21,694 bases of DNA from contig NPFB01000015.1 of assembly GCA_014084085.1 (NCBI GenBank), forward strand, positions 179,142 to 200,835. Reading direction: 5' to 3'. The DNA is from Hondaea fermentalgiana. Its lineage: Eukaryota > Sar > Bigyra > Thraustochytrida > Thraustochytriidae. Positions within the stretch are counted from its first letter, which is position 1. The number at the start of each line of letters is the position of its first letter. The position numbers and the translations under genes were made by a program. Below, piece after piece: positions 1 through 8,439 of the stretch. The notes beneath the pieces are model-generated. The model worked only from the letters and a program-made list of their open reading frames with translations. It was not told the origin of the DNA and searched no databases.

Positions 1-120
1 CGCGCAGCCGCGCGCGGCGCCGGCCTGCCCGGCCGCCGGGCCCGGGGAGCGAGCGCGGCGGCGATGGCGGGGCGCAAGCAGGCAAGCAGGCAGGCAGGCA
101 GGCGAGGGCGCGGTGTGCGC

Positions 121-156
121 GCAAGCAGCTGCAGCGCAAGCAGCTGCAGCGCAAGC
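121..156. repeat. 15-base direct repeat, about 2.4 copies
   Basis: The unit GCAAGCAGCTGCAGC occurs at 121-135 and 136-150, followed by a partial third copy (GCAAGC). It lies in the GC-rich left flank and embeds the CAAGC core that recurs as a tetranucleotide repeat elsewhere in the window. Confidence 0.85.
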
Positions 157-713
157 AAGGGAGCAAGCGCAAGTCCGCAACGGCGCGAGAACTCCGCGCG
201 AGGGGGAGGCCGCGGGCGCCTCGCCTGGCCTCGCCTCGCCTGGCCTCGTGCCGTGCCGTCTCGAGCCGCGCGGCGTCGCCGCGGCTGCGCCCGCGTGGGA
301 GAGAGCGCCGAGGGCCTGTCGAGGAGGTGCACAGTGGCGAGCCGTTCGGACGAGGACCACATTACATTCTCCGTCGCGACGTCCCAGACGAGCACGCCGC
401 CCCCGTGACCCCAGGGCTGCGAGAAGGCGTTGCGAGAAGGGGGCGCAGCCGGCAAGACGGGCAAGCAGACAAGCAGCTCTGCAAGTGCCAGGGGGCCAGA
501 GCCGAGTCGACTGGTTGGCGAACAATTAGCGGCAGAAAGCTTGGAAAGATCCATCGGCTGGAAAACGAGGAGTGTGCTAAACGTTGGGAGTGCAGGAGAA
601 GCAGAGGCCCGCGCGAGAGCTACGTGCGACACGTCGTGCAGATCCAAGGTAGCGCTTGCTTGCCGGCTGGAGCGCTGGCAGGCTGGCTGTATGGCTGAAG
701 CGGGCCAGACAGC

Positions 714-751
<38 letters not shown>
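714..751. repeat. (AAGC)n microsatellite in 5' flank
   Basis: About nine tandem AAGC units run to roughly 40 bases upstream of the ATG at 790, then degrade into CAGGCAGG. The position implies that the run is in the 5' leader or core promoter of the fucosyltransferase-like gene. Its reverse complement, (GCTT)n, closes the window at 21643-21694. Confidence 0.9.
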
Positions 752-752
<1 letters not shown>

Positions 753-789
753 GCAGGTTTCACCGAGTTCCAGAAGGTGAAGTGGGACC

Positions 790-2223
790 ATGAACTGGCG
801 AACTCGCGCAGCAAAGTACTCCGTGCCCCTTGTTTTTTCGGTGCTGACCGTAATCCTGACGCTGCACAAGTCAGCCTCCCTACTTCAATTCTCTGCAAAT
901 GTAAATGAGAGCACAGAGTGCGAAGATTGCTTTCGACATTCGAACACTCTGGGCCAGGGTGACCAAGAGGGCACGGCGTACCAGTATGACTGGCTTGGTT
1001 CACCAGAAGACAACGACGACTCTAGCAAGAGCGCTGCTCAAGACCTCGGAGATCGTCGCCCCTCCCTTGATGAAGTCATGCCACGAACGACGGACGTAAA
1101 GTATGGTGTGCTCGATTCCACCAAAAAGTACTATGTCTACACGCCGTCCGGAGGACTCGGAAACCAGGTCATATGTTTGGCGAGCGCGCTCTTCATTGCA
1201 CAAAGTCTTGGCCGTGAACTTATTGTGCCCATGGCCTCCGGTCATCTGAACTTGGCATTCAGGTACCTTGCAGCAGATGCTAGCTCGCTGCTGGCCGCGG
1301 ACCGCCTCTTTGATTTTCCGGCCATGGTAAACACACTTGGCATTGACCTCGTGCCAATAGACGTAAGGCTCGTGGACTTTATTGCATCTCTGGATTCAAA
1401 CGAAGTCGAGACTGTAGATATTCAAAGCCCGCTACTTACACCCAACGTTCTTCGCGCGAGAGCACACATGCAGCTCTTGAAAAACGCCGACGCGGCACAT
1501 GTTGTCTTTTCCAAGGGTAGGTTCTTTAGCTATCACTGGCTTCGATATTCCATGTGGTCGAGCGTACGATACGCGCCAGCGCTGCAAGAAATAGCCTCAC
1601 TCGTGCACGCGGAGGTCTTCGAGGGCGAGCCTTTTAGCGCTGTGCATGTTCGTCTCGGTGACGTCGCGAATATGATGAAAACCCAGATGCATAGCGCTGA
1701 AGCTTTCGCGCAAGCTTTGCAAAAGGTCCACGTGGACGAGGCCGATCCTTTGTTTGTCGCAACCGTGGCCAAATCCTCGCATACCTTTCTTGCGCCTCTC
1801 ATGAAGCGCACGGGCCGCAAGATTTTCTCTCCTGATCTCTTCTCTGGCGAGTATCCGCAGGTTAAGGAAGCGCTCGACCAACTCAAGACTGCTTTCGCTC
1901 ATCCACAACTTTTTGGATCAGTGGCTGCTGCTCTGGAGCAATTGATATGTACGCATGCCGCAACCTTCATTGGCACGAGCACCTCGACCTTTACAAAGCA
2001 TATCACGATTATGCGTCGCAACTTGCCCCAGACACTTTCATCGCGCGGGCTCAAGATGCTCGACGTCCCCAGCACAGTTCGGCATACGGCAAGTGTGCAC
2101 GTCGATGGACGTCTTACAACCTTTGAATGGAGCAAGCCGGGCGTAGCTTGGCACGATGAGCGATGGTTCATGAAAAAGGGCCAGGTTGACAATGGCAGCA
2201 ACTCAAACTCGTATGTATGGTAA
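790..2223 (+). CDS. Fucosyltransferase-like type II membrane protein (O-fucosyltransferase / GT11-type fold)
   Basis: This 477-residue protein has a short basic N-terminus and one hydrophobic anchor (about residues 11-27), giving the type II layout of Golgi or ER glycosyltransferases. A Ser/Asp-rich stem with an N-glycosylation sequon (N39-E-S) follows. The catalytic region shows GGLGNQ (121-126), HVRLGD (286-291, matching the HxRxxD nucleotide-binding motif of fucosyltransferases) and FIGTSTSTF (393-401, like the C-terminal motif of the GDP-fucose O-fucosyltransferase superfamily). The likely activity is transfer of fucose from GDP-fucose to a glycan or protein in the secretory pathway; acceptor and linkage cannot be read from sequence. 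The ATG at 790 has an ACC Kozak-like context, and the frame ends in TAA. The gene is intronless and convergent with the next one. Another GT-B enzyme using the same motifs is possible. Confidence 0.75.
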   Translation: MNWRTRAAKYSVPLVFSVLTVILTLHKSASLLQFSANVNESTECEDCFRHSNTLGQGDQEGTAYQYDWLGSPEDNDDSSKSAAQDLGDRRPSLDEVMPRTTDVKYGVLDSTKKYYVYTPSGGLGNQVICLASALFIAQSLGRELIVPMASGHLNLAFRYLAADASSLLAADRLFDFPAMVNTLGIDLVPIDVRLVDFIASLDSNEVETVDIQSPLLTPNVLRARAHMQLLKNADAAHVVFSKGRFFSYHWLRYSMWSSVRYAPALQEIASLVHAEVFEGEPFSAVHVRLGDVANMMKTQMHSAEAFAQALQKVHVDEADPLFVATVAKSSHTFLAPLMKRTGRKIFSPDLFSGEYPQVKEALDQLKTAFAHPQLFGSVAAALEQLICTHAATFIGTSTSTFTKHITIMRRNLPQTLSSRGLKMLDVPSTVRHTASVHVDGRLTTFEWSKPGVAWHDERWFMKKGQVDNGSNSNSYVW

Positions 2224-2294
2224 TGATTTTGACAGTATAAGGTTGTCTATAGCCCGAGTCTTGTGAGCTTTGCTTCTCCGAACTTGGAAAAAAA

Positions 2295-2300
2295 AATAAA
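2295..2300 (+). promoter_or_regulatory. Candidate polyadenylation signal AATAAA
   Basis: AATAAA lies at the end of an A-rich run, about 70 bases after the stop of the fucosyltransferase-like gene. That is a sensible place for mRNA 3' end formation. Whether this lineage relies on AATAAA is not shown by the window. Confidence 0.4.
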
Positions 2301-2383
2301 TGGAGAGTGGAAATGGTTCAATTGACCAGCGATGCTAGCTCGCCTTGACGCGTAGGCAATTTCCATTCCCAAGGCTCCGCGAG

Positions 2384-2399
2384 GAAGGTAGCTACCTTC
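2384..2399. repeat. 16-bp perfect palindrome at the convergent gene junction
   Basis: GAAGGTAGCTACCTTC is its own reverse complement. It directly abuts the stop codon (2400-2402, minus strand) of the Q-rich protein gene and sits in the 176-base gap between two convergent genes. It could be a symmetric protein site, a 3'-UTR structure, or chance. Confidence 0.6.
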
Positions 2400-3602
2400 T
2401 TACTTGTGGTGCGAATAATACTCCTTTCGTACATCCTCCCAAGTCCTATCGTGCCCCTGCTGTGCTTGTTGCTGCTGTTGTTCCATGATCATTGCATCCT
2501 CAAAATCTTCACTATACATGCGCAAAGCAGCGGCTCCCCCGCGACTGCTTGCGTCGTTCGGACCAAGCTGAGGATATGGCGACCCATGAGAAAATGGATC
2601 GTCGTTGACCGATTGCTGATATTGCTGCCGTTGCTGCTGCAGCTGCTGCTGCTGCTGCGGAGCCTGCTGCGAGGTCTCACGCGACCAAGAGTCATTTGCT
2701 CCCTGCGCGCTCCTATCTGCGCCACTTTTGCTTAGCATGCTGCTGCTCTGATTGCTGGCGCTGTTGGAATTGCTACTGCCGTCATTGTCAAAGTATGCAT
2801 GCATATCGAAGATCTCCTGCTCGGAGGCGTCGCCATCCTCCATGTTATCGCTAGACTTCGATTGCGAGGCGCTAGGATTGGGGCGCGTCTGCGTCTCAAA
2901 CTTGTCACGGTCATTGTGCCAAGTGTTGAGTCCGAGCTCGGTCTCAGCGTCCGCCTCGAGAACGTTCAAGCCATATCGCTTGGCAAAGTACCCATCTTCT
3001 TCGGCGTACATGGCTACCACCTTTCGTGCCGCCTGACGGAGCTGCGACTCTGCGGGAAGTCCATTGAAGATTTGATCCAGCGAGTTATCCACCGCGGCAA
3101 AACGCCCTACGGCAGAAGTGATCACCCACGAGCCAATCGCCGCCGTAAAGCGAAAGACCTTGTTCGCATTTCGCAAGATGAAGAGGGTGGACCCACCGCC
3201 CACGAGCCCGCCAAAGAAGCCGTATCTGGTAATTTGTTCATTGGCCTTTTGCACGAAGCGCACGTCTTCTTCACTCATCTTGTTCTCTCCCGTCCTCTCT
3301 GCGCGATTGAGCGCGCGCACCACCTCGAGGATGTTGAGCAGAGTTTGCCGGTCGTCCCGGAGCACCTGCGCTTCGCCGCCGGCGCCCCCATCTGCACCAT
3401 GTCCGCTGCCGCTGACGCCGAGGCTGCCGCCCGACGCCGAGCCGCCCTCGGCCTGCGCGTGTGCCACGCGAAACATCGTCGCCCGTCCTCTGCTCGCTTC
3501 CGCAGCGCAGTCGCGTCCCCCTTGCTCGCCGCAAGCCTTTCTTTCTAGAGCGATCTTGGTTTGCCGAGTTGCATTTCCAAAGCTCTGGGCCTCACTCCTC
3601 AT
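2400..3602 (-). CDS. Unrecognised Q/S-rich protein with two hydrophobic segments
   Basis: I do not recognise this 400-residue protein. From the N-terminus it has a Gly/Ala/Ser-rich stretch, then a conserved-looking helical core (about 80-185). The core contains a glycine-rich hydrophobic segment (GFFGGLVGGGSTLFIL, about 128-143) and a second hydrophobic segment (about 152-169), suggesting a membrane hairpin. The C-terminal half is acidic and Ser/Asn/Gln-rich, with poly-Gln from CAG/CAA codons (minus-strand view of about 2610-2665 and 2440-2480). Two starts are possible: ATG 3602, used here, or ATG 3476 (residue 43). The first 42 residues look like translated leader, so the shorter 358-residue form is quite plausible. 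It ends in TAA. The hairpin recalls small organelle-membrane proteins, but no family is claimed. Confidence 0.65.
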   Translation of the reverse strand: MRSEAQSFGNATRQTKIALERKACGEQGGRDCAAEASRGRATMFRVAHAQAEGGSASGGSLGVSGSGHGADGGAGGEAQVLRDDRQTLLNILEVVRALNRAERTGENKMSEEDVRFVQKANEQITRYGFFGGLVGGGSTLFILRNANKVFRFTAAIGSWVITSAVGRFAAVDNSLDQIFNGLPAESQLRQAARKVVAMYAEEDGYFAKRYGLNVLEADAETELGLNTWHNDRDKFETQTRPNPSASQSKSSDNMEDGDASEQEIFDMHAYFDNDGSSNSNSASNQSSSMLSKSGADRSAQGANDSWSRETSQQAPQQQQQLQQQRQQYQQSVNDDPFSHGSPYPQLGPNDASSRGGAAALRMYSEDFEDAMIMEQQQQQAQQGHDRTWEDVRKEYYSHHK

Positions 3603-4681
3603 AGTGTAGTATCACATTGCCAGCGGTGAAGATTAGATAGGCCTACTAGCTGCCCGTGGTTCTGATGATGTTTGACTGCGAGTGGCCGAAGCGTTTCCGA
3701 TCCGCCGGTGATACATTCTCGTCGCAGCCACCGTTGTTCCCTGCAACTGCTGGCTGGTGTGCGTGGTCGGACTCTCTCTCTCTCGTGAGGATCCTGGTTA
3801 CCTCGCGTTCTGCGATGACCATCGTCAACAACATCATCGGGACCTCCTTGCCACGACAGAACATCTCAGCACCCTGGCTCTGAGCAAGGTTCAAAGCGCG
3901 GAGAAAGTCAACATCGACAAAGTCTGCCTGGCACTGCAAAAGCTCTCGGTTCCGGACTGTTCATCAGCCAGCACTGGTTTTTGCCTGTTCCGCCACTTGG
4001 CAAGGTCATCATCACCCGTGTAGGTTTTGTCTCTTTCTTCTCCTGGCCGGCCACGCCGCTCGCATCGCGATGACAACAACACCAGAAGCCCAGGACAAAC
4101 AATCACATCACGCCACCGCAACGAGCTCGTGACCCAGCAGCATGATGTGCTCACAGACTCACTCTTCAAGAGAAAGACAAGAGCTTGCGAAAAGACGCCC
4201 ACCGGTCACTTCGCCGCCAGCGCCAGTCCTCGAGCCGCTGAGGTATGTAGACTGTATGAAGGCACAGGTCTCTCGCTCATCTTCATTTTCTGGCGACTCC
4301 AAAGACAGAACCTGCGAGAGTCTCGGCGAACGCGAGCTCCGAGCGGCTGCCAAGGTCGTCGTGCAGGCCAAGCACGCGCGCGTGAGACTGCGAACGAGCT
4401 CGTGGGCAGACCGCAATCGTGGTGGGTCTGTGCCCGCGGTGCGCAGTTTCTTTCTTTCTGCTGCACGTGACGTCTCGGACTGGGAGACGCCGAGAAGCCG
4501 GCCGCCCCAAAGCTCGTGTCTCCGCCGCGCGGAAGTCAGCAAAAGAAAGGAAACGAGGGAGGGCGCAAGTCGCCGACGAAGACGCTAGACCAGTGCGCAC
4601 GCACGCGCGCAAGCTCGTGTCTCTTGGTGAGTGCGTGTTTGTGGTGATTCTTTTTGGAGATTCTCTTGGACGTGAGCCGAG
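3603..4681. other. Divergent intergenic region, no firm gene
   Basis: About 1.08 kb separates the starts of two divergently transcribed genes, so it should hold both promoters. Frames are open on both strands, notably minus-strand 3646-3966 and plus-strand 3757-4023, and an ATG-started 148-codon plus frame at 4142-4588. The last is Arg/Ser-rich and looks like translated leader. None shows a recognisable domain. The minus-strand stretch is the most protein-like and is discussed as a finding. Confidence 0.5.
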
Positions 4682-6067
4682 ATGGCAGCGACGACGACGA
4701 CAACGACGACGACGACAACGACGACGCTAGAGCCCTCTTCCGCGACTCCGCTTCTCGCGAGCAGATCTTGCGAAACGCCAGATGATTATGAGCACGTCCC
4801 TGCAGGCCCGCCCAGACATGCCTCGTGGGTGCTCGTGTCGTGGCTGCAACTAGGGTCAACCATCGGCGCTGGCGTCTTGTCAATGTCATCAGCGTTCGCT
4901 GGGCTCGGCTGGGCCATGGCCAGCGTCTTTGCCGTCGCCTGCTGCTTTCTGAATGCGTATTGTGCGATGCAGCTCTTCGAGGCAAGCAAACTCGTTCCCG
5001 AAGCACACGGCATCGTGCTCCTTTCCAAGCTTGCCGTGCCCAGCGCAATGTACAATAGCTTTGTGGACTTCTTGCAGCACCTTTATCTTGGCCTCACGAA
5101 CGCAGCCTTTGTCTTGCTCATGAGCAACACGCTTCAGTACGTGTTTTTCGACGTCCTTTCTCTCTGTCGGTTTTCTTGGGGTCTCGTCGGCTGCCTCGTA
5201 GTTTTACCTCTCATGCAGCTGCGCAATTTGGCGTCGCTCCGATGGCTCTTGTGGTTCAACCTATTGACCTTTTATGGGGCCGTTATTCTCGTCGTGCTCG
5301 ATTTTCTGCAGCACCCGGGGCCATCGTCTGCCTCGACGCATGTTGTTCCGCCCGACCTTTCATGGGTGGACGTCTTCAACTCTCTCTCCAAGTTTTCGTT
5401 TTCCTACATGAATACGCACCTCACGTTGCAATTTTTATCAGAAATGAGGTCACCGGCCAACTTTACGCGCTCAATTGCGCTCTCTGTTCCGATGCAGCTC
5501 GTCACGTACTTTAGCATTGGCGGATTTGGATATTCTCATTTGGGCAAGACGGGCAATGATCTCTTGGTGCTTTACATGACACGCAACGCGAACTTTCGGA
5601 TCGCCTCTGGTATGCTCTTTGTCCATTTTGTCGTGAGCTTTCTCATTCAGGGCCAGGTCTTGGCCCGTCTACTGCACGCCAAGTTGCGGCCCTCCACGCT
5701 CAACAAGACAAGCTTTCGTGGCACTCTTGATTGGTTTCTCGTTACACTGGGCATAGTATTGACAACGCTGCTCATTGCCAACGCGATTCCAGTCTTTGAC
5801 CAGATTGTCAGTCTCATCGGTAGCCTCACCGTCTGCCTGGCCTACGTTTTCCCGCTCGTCGGTACCATTTTCGCGCGCCGACTCAACAAGCTTCGCACTT
5901 CGACGTCACAGCAAATCGTCTACGGCTTTATCTTCTTCTATGCTGCGGTCCTCTTTGTTGGAGGCCTCGCCGCTGTCATTGTCACCATTGCCAGGGCTCC
6001 ATCGAGCGATGCGGGGCCTTTTACGTGCGCCTCGCATATCCCGGCTCCTGCTCAAGAGTCTTGGTAG
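4682..6067 (+). CDS. Amino acid/auxin permease family (AAAP) transporter
   Basis: This 461-residue polytopic protein has about ten to eleven hydrophobic helices. Helix 1 carries the glycine-rich GSTIGAGVLSM motif (about 58-68), the unwound substrate/ion-binding segment of the amino acid-polyamine-organocation fold in the AAAP (SLC32/36/38, yeast AVT) family. A hydrophilic N-terminal tail of about 45 residues is typical. It should be a proton- or sodium-coupled amino-acid carrier at the plasma membrane or vacuole; substrate and membrane cannot be told. The tail begins with Met-Ala-Ala and then 12 consecutive Thr encoded by an ACG/ACA triplet run (4691-4726), so its length may vary between strains. 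It ends in TAG. It runs in the same direction as the NIPA-like gene 540 bases downstream, but separate promoters are likely. Confidence 0.85.
   Translation: MAATTTTTTTTTTTTLEPSSATPLLASRSCETPDDYEHVPAGPPRHASWVLVSWLQLGSTIGAGVLSMSSAFAGLGWAMASVFAVACCFLNAYCAMQLFEASKLVPEAHGIVLLSKLAVPSAMYNSFVDFLQHLYLGLTNAAFVLLMSNTLQYVFFDVLSLCRFSWGLVGCLVVLPLMQLRNLASLRWLLWFNLLTFYGAVILVVLDFLQHPGPSSASTHVVPPDLSWVDVFNSLSKFSFSYMNTHLTLQFLSEMRSPANFTRSIALSVPMQLVTYFSIGGFGYSHLGKTGNDLLVLYMTRNANFRIASGMLFVHFVVSFLIQGQVLARLLHAKLRPSTLNKTSFRGTLDWFLVTLGIVLTTLLIANAIPVFDQIVSLIGSLTVCLAYVFPLVGTIFARRLNKLRTSTSQQIVYGFIFFYAAVLFVGGLAAVIVTIARAPSSDAGPFTCASHIPAPAQESW
4691..4726 (+). repeat. (ACG/ACA)12 trinucleotide run encoding poly-Thr
   Basis: Twelve consecutive Thr codons, mostly ACG, lie at codons 4-15 of the AAAP transporter. 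The run is in frame and therefore tolerated. It is a slippage-prone site in a cytosolic tail. Confidence 0.9.
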
Positions 6068-6607
6068 CTGGAAGTGCGGGACAGAATGTTGCACCACACT
6101 CACCATCCATTTGATTCATCGTCAAATAATGGCGCTGCGCAAGCTCATCTGGCAGGGAGTCATCGACACAACCTTGATTTGGGCCGTATGAAGGGAGGGA
6201 GGGTACCAATGCTATTTGAAGCCTAAGGTACTCCTATGGTTTCGGGGTTGGCCAACGGACCTCTTCTGTGATGCAAACTCCAACATTCATATTTTGAAGG
6301 GGGGCGCATGTTTGCTTGCGCAGCTGCAAGCAAACTCACGTGGGCGGGTGGATGGGCATATCTATCGTCGTTTGCGCGTGCGTCTGCGGCTTTTGCGCCC
6401 CAAGCCGCGCGGCTTCAGGCGCAGAGACCGAGATAGAGATAGAAAGAGAGAGAGAGTTCTCTTGACGGACCCGCCACCGGTGGAACCTGGAAGGTATCGA
6501 GCACTTTTCCGAGCGAGGACCGCGAACGAGCTGGCTGGCTAGCTAGCTACGACAAGAAAGCGCGCAAGCATATCTCTTGTTGCGCACTGGCGCGAGGCTG
6601 ATTTACT
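6068..6607. other. Intergenic gap with purine tract
   Basis: This gap lies between two tandem plus-strand transporter genes. It holds a GA-rich purine tract (about 6421-6456, GATA/GAGA units) and a GCTGGCTGGCTAGCTAGCTA run (about 6530-6549), shortly before the next ATG. No coding frame looks real. It presumably contains the 3' end of the AAAP gene and the promoter and leader of the NIPA-like gene. Confidence 0.5.
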
Positions 6608-7996
6608 ATGGGCGAGTCCGAGTGGGTAGTGGGCGTCACCTTTAGCATCGCAAGCTCGGTGCTGAGCTGTCTGGGATTAATTTTCCAAAAATATGCGCAC
6701 AATCAAAATCAGGCGCTTCCTGACGACAAAAAGTACCCCGTTATGCTTGGAATCGTGTGCTCGCCGTGTTGGTGGGCCTCTTTCATCATGATGGGTCTTT
6801 TTCCGTTCCCCTTTGACTTTTTTGCTTTCAGCTTTGCTGCACAAAGCCTCGTCGTCCCATTCGCAGGACTCACGCTCATCATGAATCAATTCTTCGCGCC
6901 ATGCATTCTCAAGGAAAAGGTCTACAAAATTGATATCATCGCCAGCATCATCGTCTTCATTGGATGTACTTTGACAACAGTGACGGGGAACCATGATTCG
7001 GAGTCGTACGTGCTCAGTGACCTGCTCGGGTTTTTTCGTTCGCCTTCCTTTCTTGTTGGTGTCGCCACCCTCGGCGTCATTATGTTTCTCATGACATGCT
7101 CGCTTCTCTTCACGGACCCTCTCAAGCAAAACCTAGCGGACAAAACTCCCTCTGCCGTGGTGAAGACGACGGAGGATAACAATTCGGCAGGAAGTGATGC
7201 TGGAGAAGAAAAGCAAGATGCACTGACTGGGAATCTTGTGGAGAAAAGTTCAGCCACGTGCTCTTCGATCGTGCTCGAAGACATCGAAATTGACGGAGAC
7301 GTTGCCAAGGCAGAGCTGCGTAATCCTTCCAAATTGGTTACCATCAAGCCAGGCACTGTCGGCACCCACGTGGCGGTAGCCTCGCCCGCGGCGGACCCTT
7401 GGTGCACCAAGCTTGCTCATGCGAACTTTGCAATGCGCCCATTCTATTATGGATTTGTGTCGGGGGGGCTTGGCGCGCTCCAAAATATTTTCTTCAAAGC
7501 TGTTGGCGTGCTCATGAAGACGAGCGTGTTCGATGGCAGTGAGGAAGGCCAAAGCGCGTGGACAACGTGGTACCCGTACGTCTTTATTCTTGCGACGCTC
7601 ATCTTGGCAATCTCGCAGCTCTCCATGCTCAACAAGGGCATGTCTCGATATGACGCAATTCTCGTGTTTCCTCTTTACAACGCGATGTTCATCATTTCGT
7701 CCGTGACCATGGGTGCTCTCTTTTATGGCGAGTTTGATGATTTTTCGGCTCAGCAGGTCTCATTGTTCACGCTTGGCATCCTTATCACCATTTGTGGCAT
7801 CCTACTCTTTGTTTTCAAGCCGCGTCAGAATAATGATGAGTCTGGCGCGGTTGCGCGTCAGGCAGCTGCTGCCGAAACGGAGGACGAAAACTCTGATCGG
7901 GCGCCCACTGTGCAGGACATCGATCCGCGCTCGCCAGGCGCCGAAAGCACCGGCAGCTTCTTGGAAGCACCGTCGAATACGGTTTCTGTGGTGTGA
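6608..7996 (+). CDS. NIPA-like magnesium transporter family protein
   Basis: This 462-residue multi-pass membrane protein matches the NIPA (DUF803) family in its order of features. The first helix segment contains SSVLSCLGLIFQKYA (about 16-30). It is followed by the family core AAQSLVVPFAGLTLIMNQFF (about 77-96) with an acidic/basic loop (ILKEK), then further helices to about 168, and a second block of helices from about 280 to 416. Eight to nine membrane passes are expected. NIPA proteins are linked to Mg2+ transport in the plasma membrane or endosomes. A hydrophilic, Glu/Asp/Ser-rich insert (about 170-275) splits the two halves and is longer than in animal NIPAs, and the C-terminal tail (about 420-462) is acidic. 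Both may be regulatory. The start ATG follows TTTACT, and the gene ends in TGA. A related DMT-superfamily carrier of other substrate is the main alternative. Confidence 0.8.
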   Translation: MGESEWVVGVTFSIASSVLSCLGLIFQKYAHNQNQALPDDKKYPVMLGIVCSPCWWASFIMMGLFPFPFDFFAFSFAAQSLVVPFAGLTLIMNQFFAPCILKEKVYKIDIIASIIVFIGCTLTTVTGNHDSESYVLSDLLGFFRSPSFLVGVATLGVIMFLMTCSLLFTDPLKQNLADKTPSAVVKTTEDNNSAGSDAGEEKQDALTGNLVEKSSATCSSIVLEDIEIDGDVAKAELRNPSKLVTIKPGTVGTHVAVASPAADPWCTKLAHANFAMRPFYYGFVSGGLGALQNIFFKAVGVLMKTSVFDGSEEGQSAWTTWYPYVFILATLILAISQLSMLNKGMSRYDAILVFPLYNAMFIISSVTMGALFYGEFDDFSAQQVSLFTLGILITICGILLFVFKPRQNNDESGAVARQAAAAETEDENSDRAPTVQDIDPRSPGAESTGSFLEAPSNTVSVV

Positions 7997-8439
7997 TGCA
8001 ACGCATGCTTGTGGGAAGGAAGCCTGGCAAGCAGGCGGAATCCAAGACCAAACCGGACGAGGGCTAGAATGTTAGTCGCTTCTTTCCTGTGATGGCTTTG
8101 ACGTGTGTCTACGGCATTGTCTCGAGTGCTACTTGTGGGTGGTTCGATTTATCCAACCCAAGTTTACGTGATGCTTCTTTCGGGGGGGGGGGGGGGCGGG
8201 CGAGACGAAAGACGTCGCCCATGCCTAAATTTTAAATGATAGGGTTTAATGTTACAGTCAGACAGCACATTTTTGTGTTTTTGTGTTTTTTATGCTAATA
8301 GATTGAATGTGTTTGCGAGTGCTGCTGCCATTTGCCTCGCTCGCACAATTCTTTCATCTGCGTCGGCTTGTTATTGTTGGGTTTGCTTGGCGTCTGTGTA
8401 CATCGAAATCTTATGCAGCGAAGTCTGGACGGCAAGTGT
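7997..8439. other. Convergent intergenic gap with 15-base poly-G
   Basis: This gap lies between the 3' ends of the NIPA-like gene (+) and the small mitochondrial-type gene (-). It contains an uninterrupted G15 run (8182-8196) and a T-rich area (8268-8292). No coding frame is supported. Confidence 0.5.
8182..8196 (+). repeat. Poly-G tract, 15 bases
   Basis: Fifteen consecutive G follow TTTC and precede CGGGCG. The tract is about 185 bases after the NIPA-like stop codon. The length is prone to sequencing error and slippage. The tract could form G-quadruplex structure in DNA or RNA. Confidence 0.9.

Larger units (their letters stand above)
1..789. other. Repeat-rich 5' flank of the fucosyltransferase-like gene
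   Basis: No convincing gene is visible. The first 350 bases are very GC-rich. Several frames are open here, but they translate to Arg/Ala/Gln/Ser low complexity. Short repeats dominate: a CAAGCAGG cluster near 70-105, a 15-base direct repeat (121-156), alternating CTCGCC/TGGCCT motifs (222-250) and an AAGC tetranucleotide run (about 714-751). A tetranucleotide repeat shifts frame at every copy, so it does not support coding. The stretch probably holds the promoter and 5' leader of the gene starting at 790. The 3' end of a neighbour beyond the left edge cannot be excluded. Confidence 0.6.

Noticed and set aside
64..780. Three overlapping plus-strand frames of 114-138 codons in the left flank
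   Set aside because: They are Arg/Ala/Gln/Ser low complexity driven by GC content and by tetranucleotide repeats, with no domain and with mutual overlap.
4142..4588. 148-codon ATG-started frame upstream of the AAAP transporter
   Set aside because: Ser/Arg-rich composition with no domain, and overlapped by other open frames. It is best read as leader or promoter sequence.
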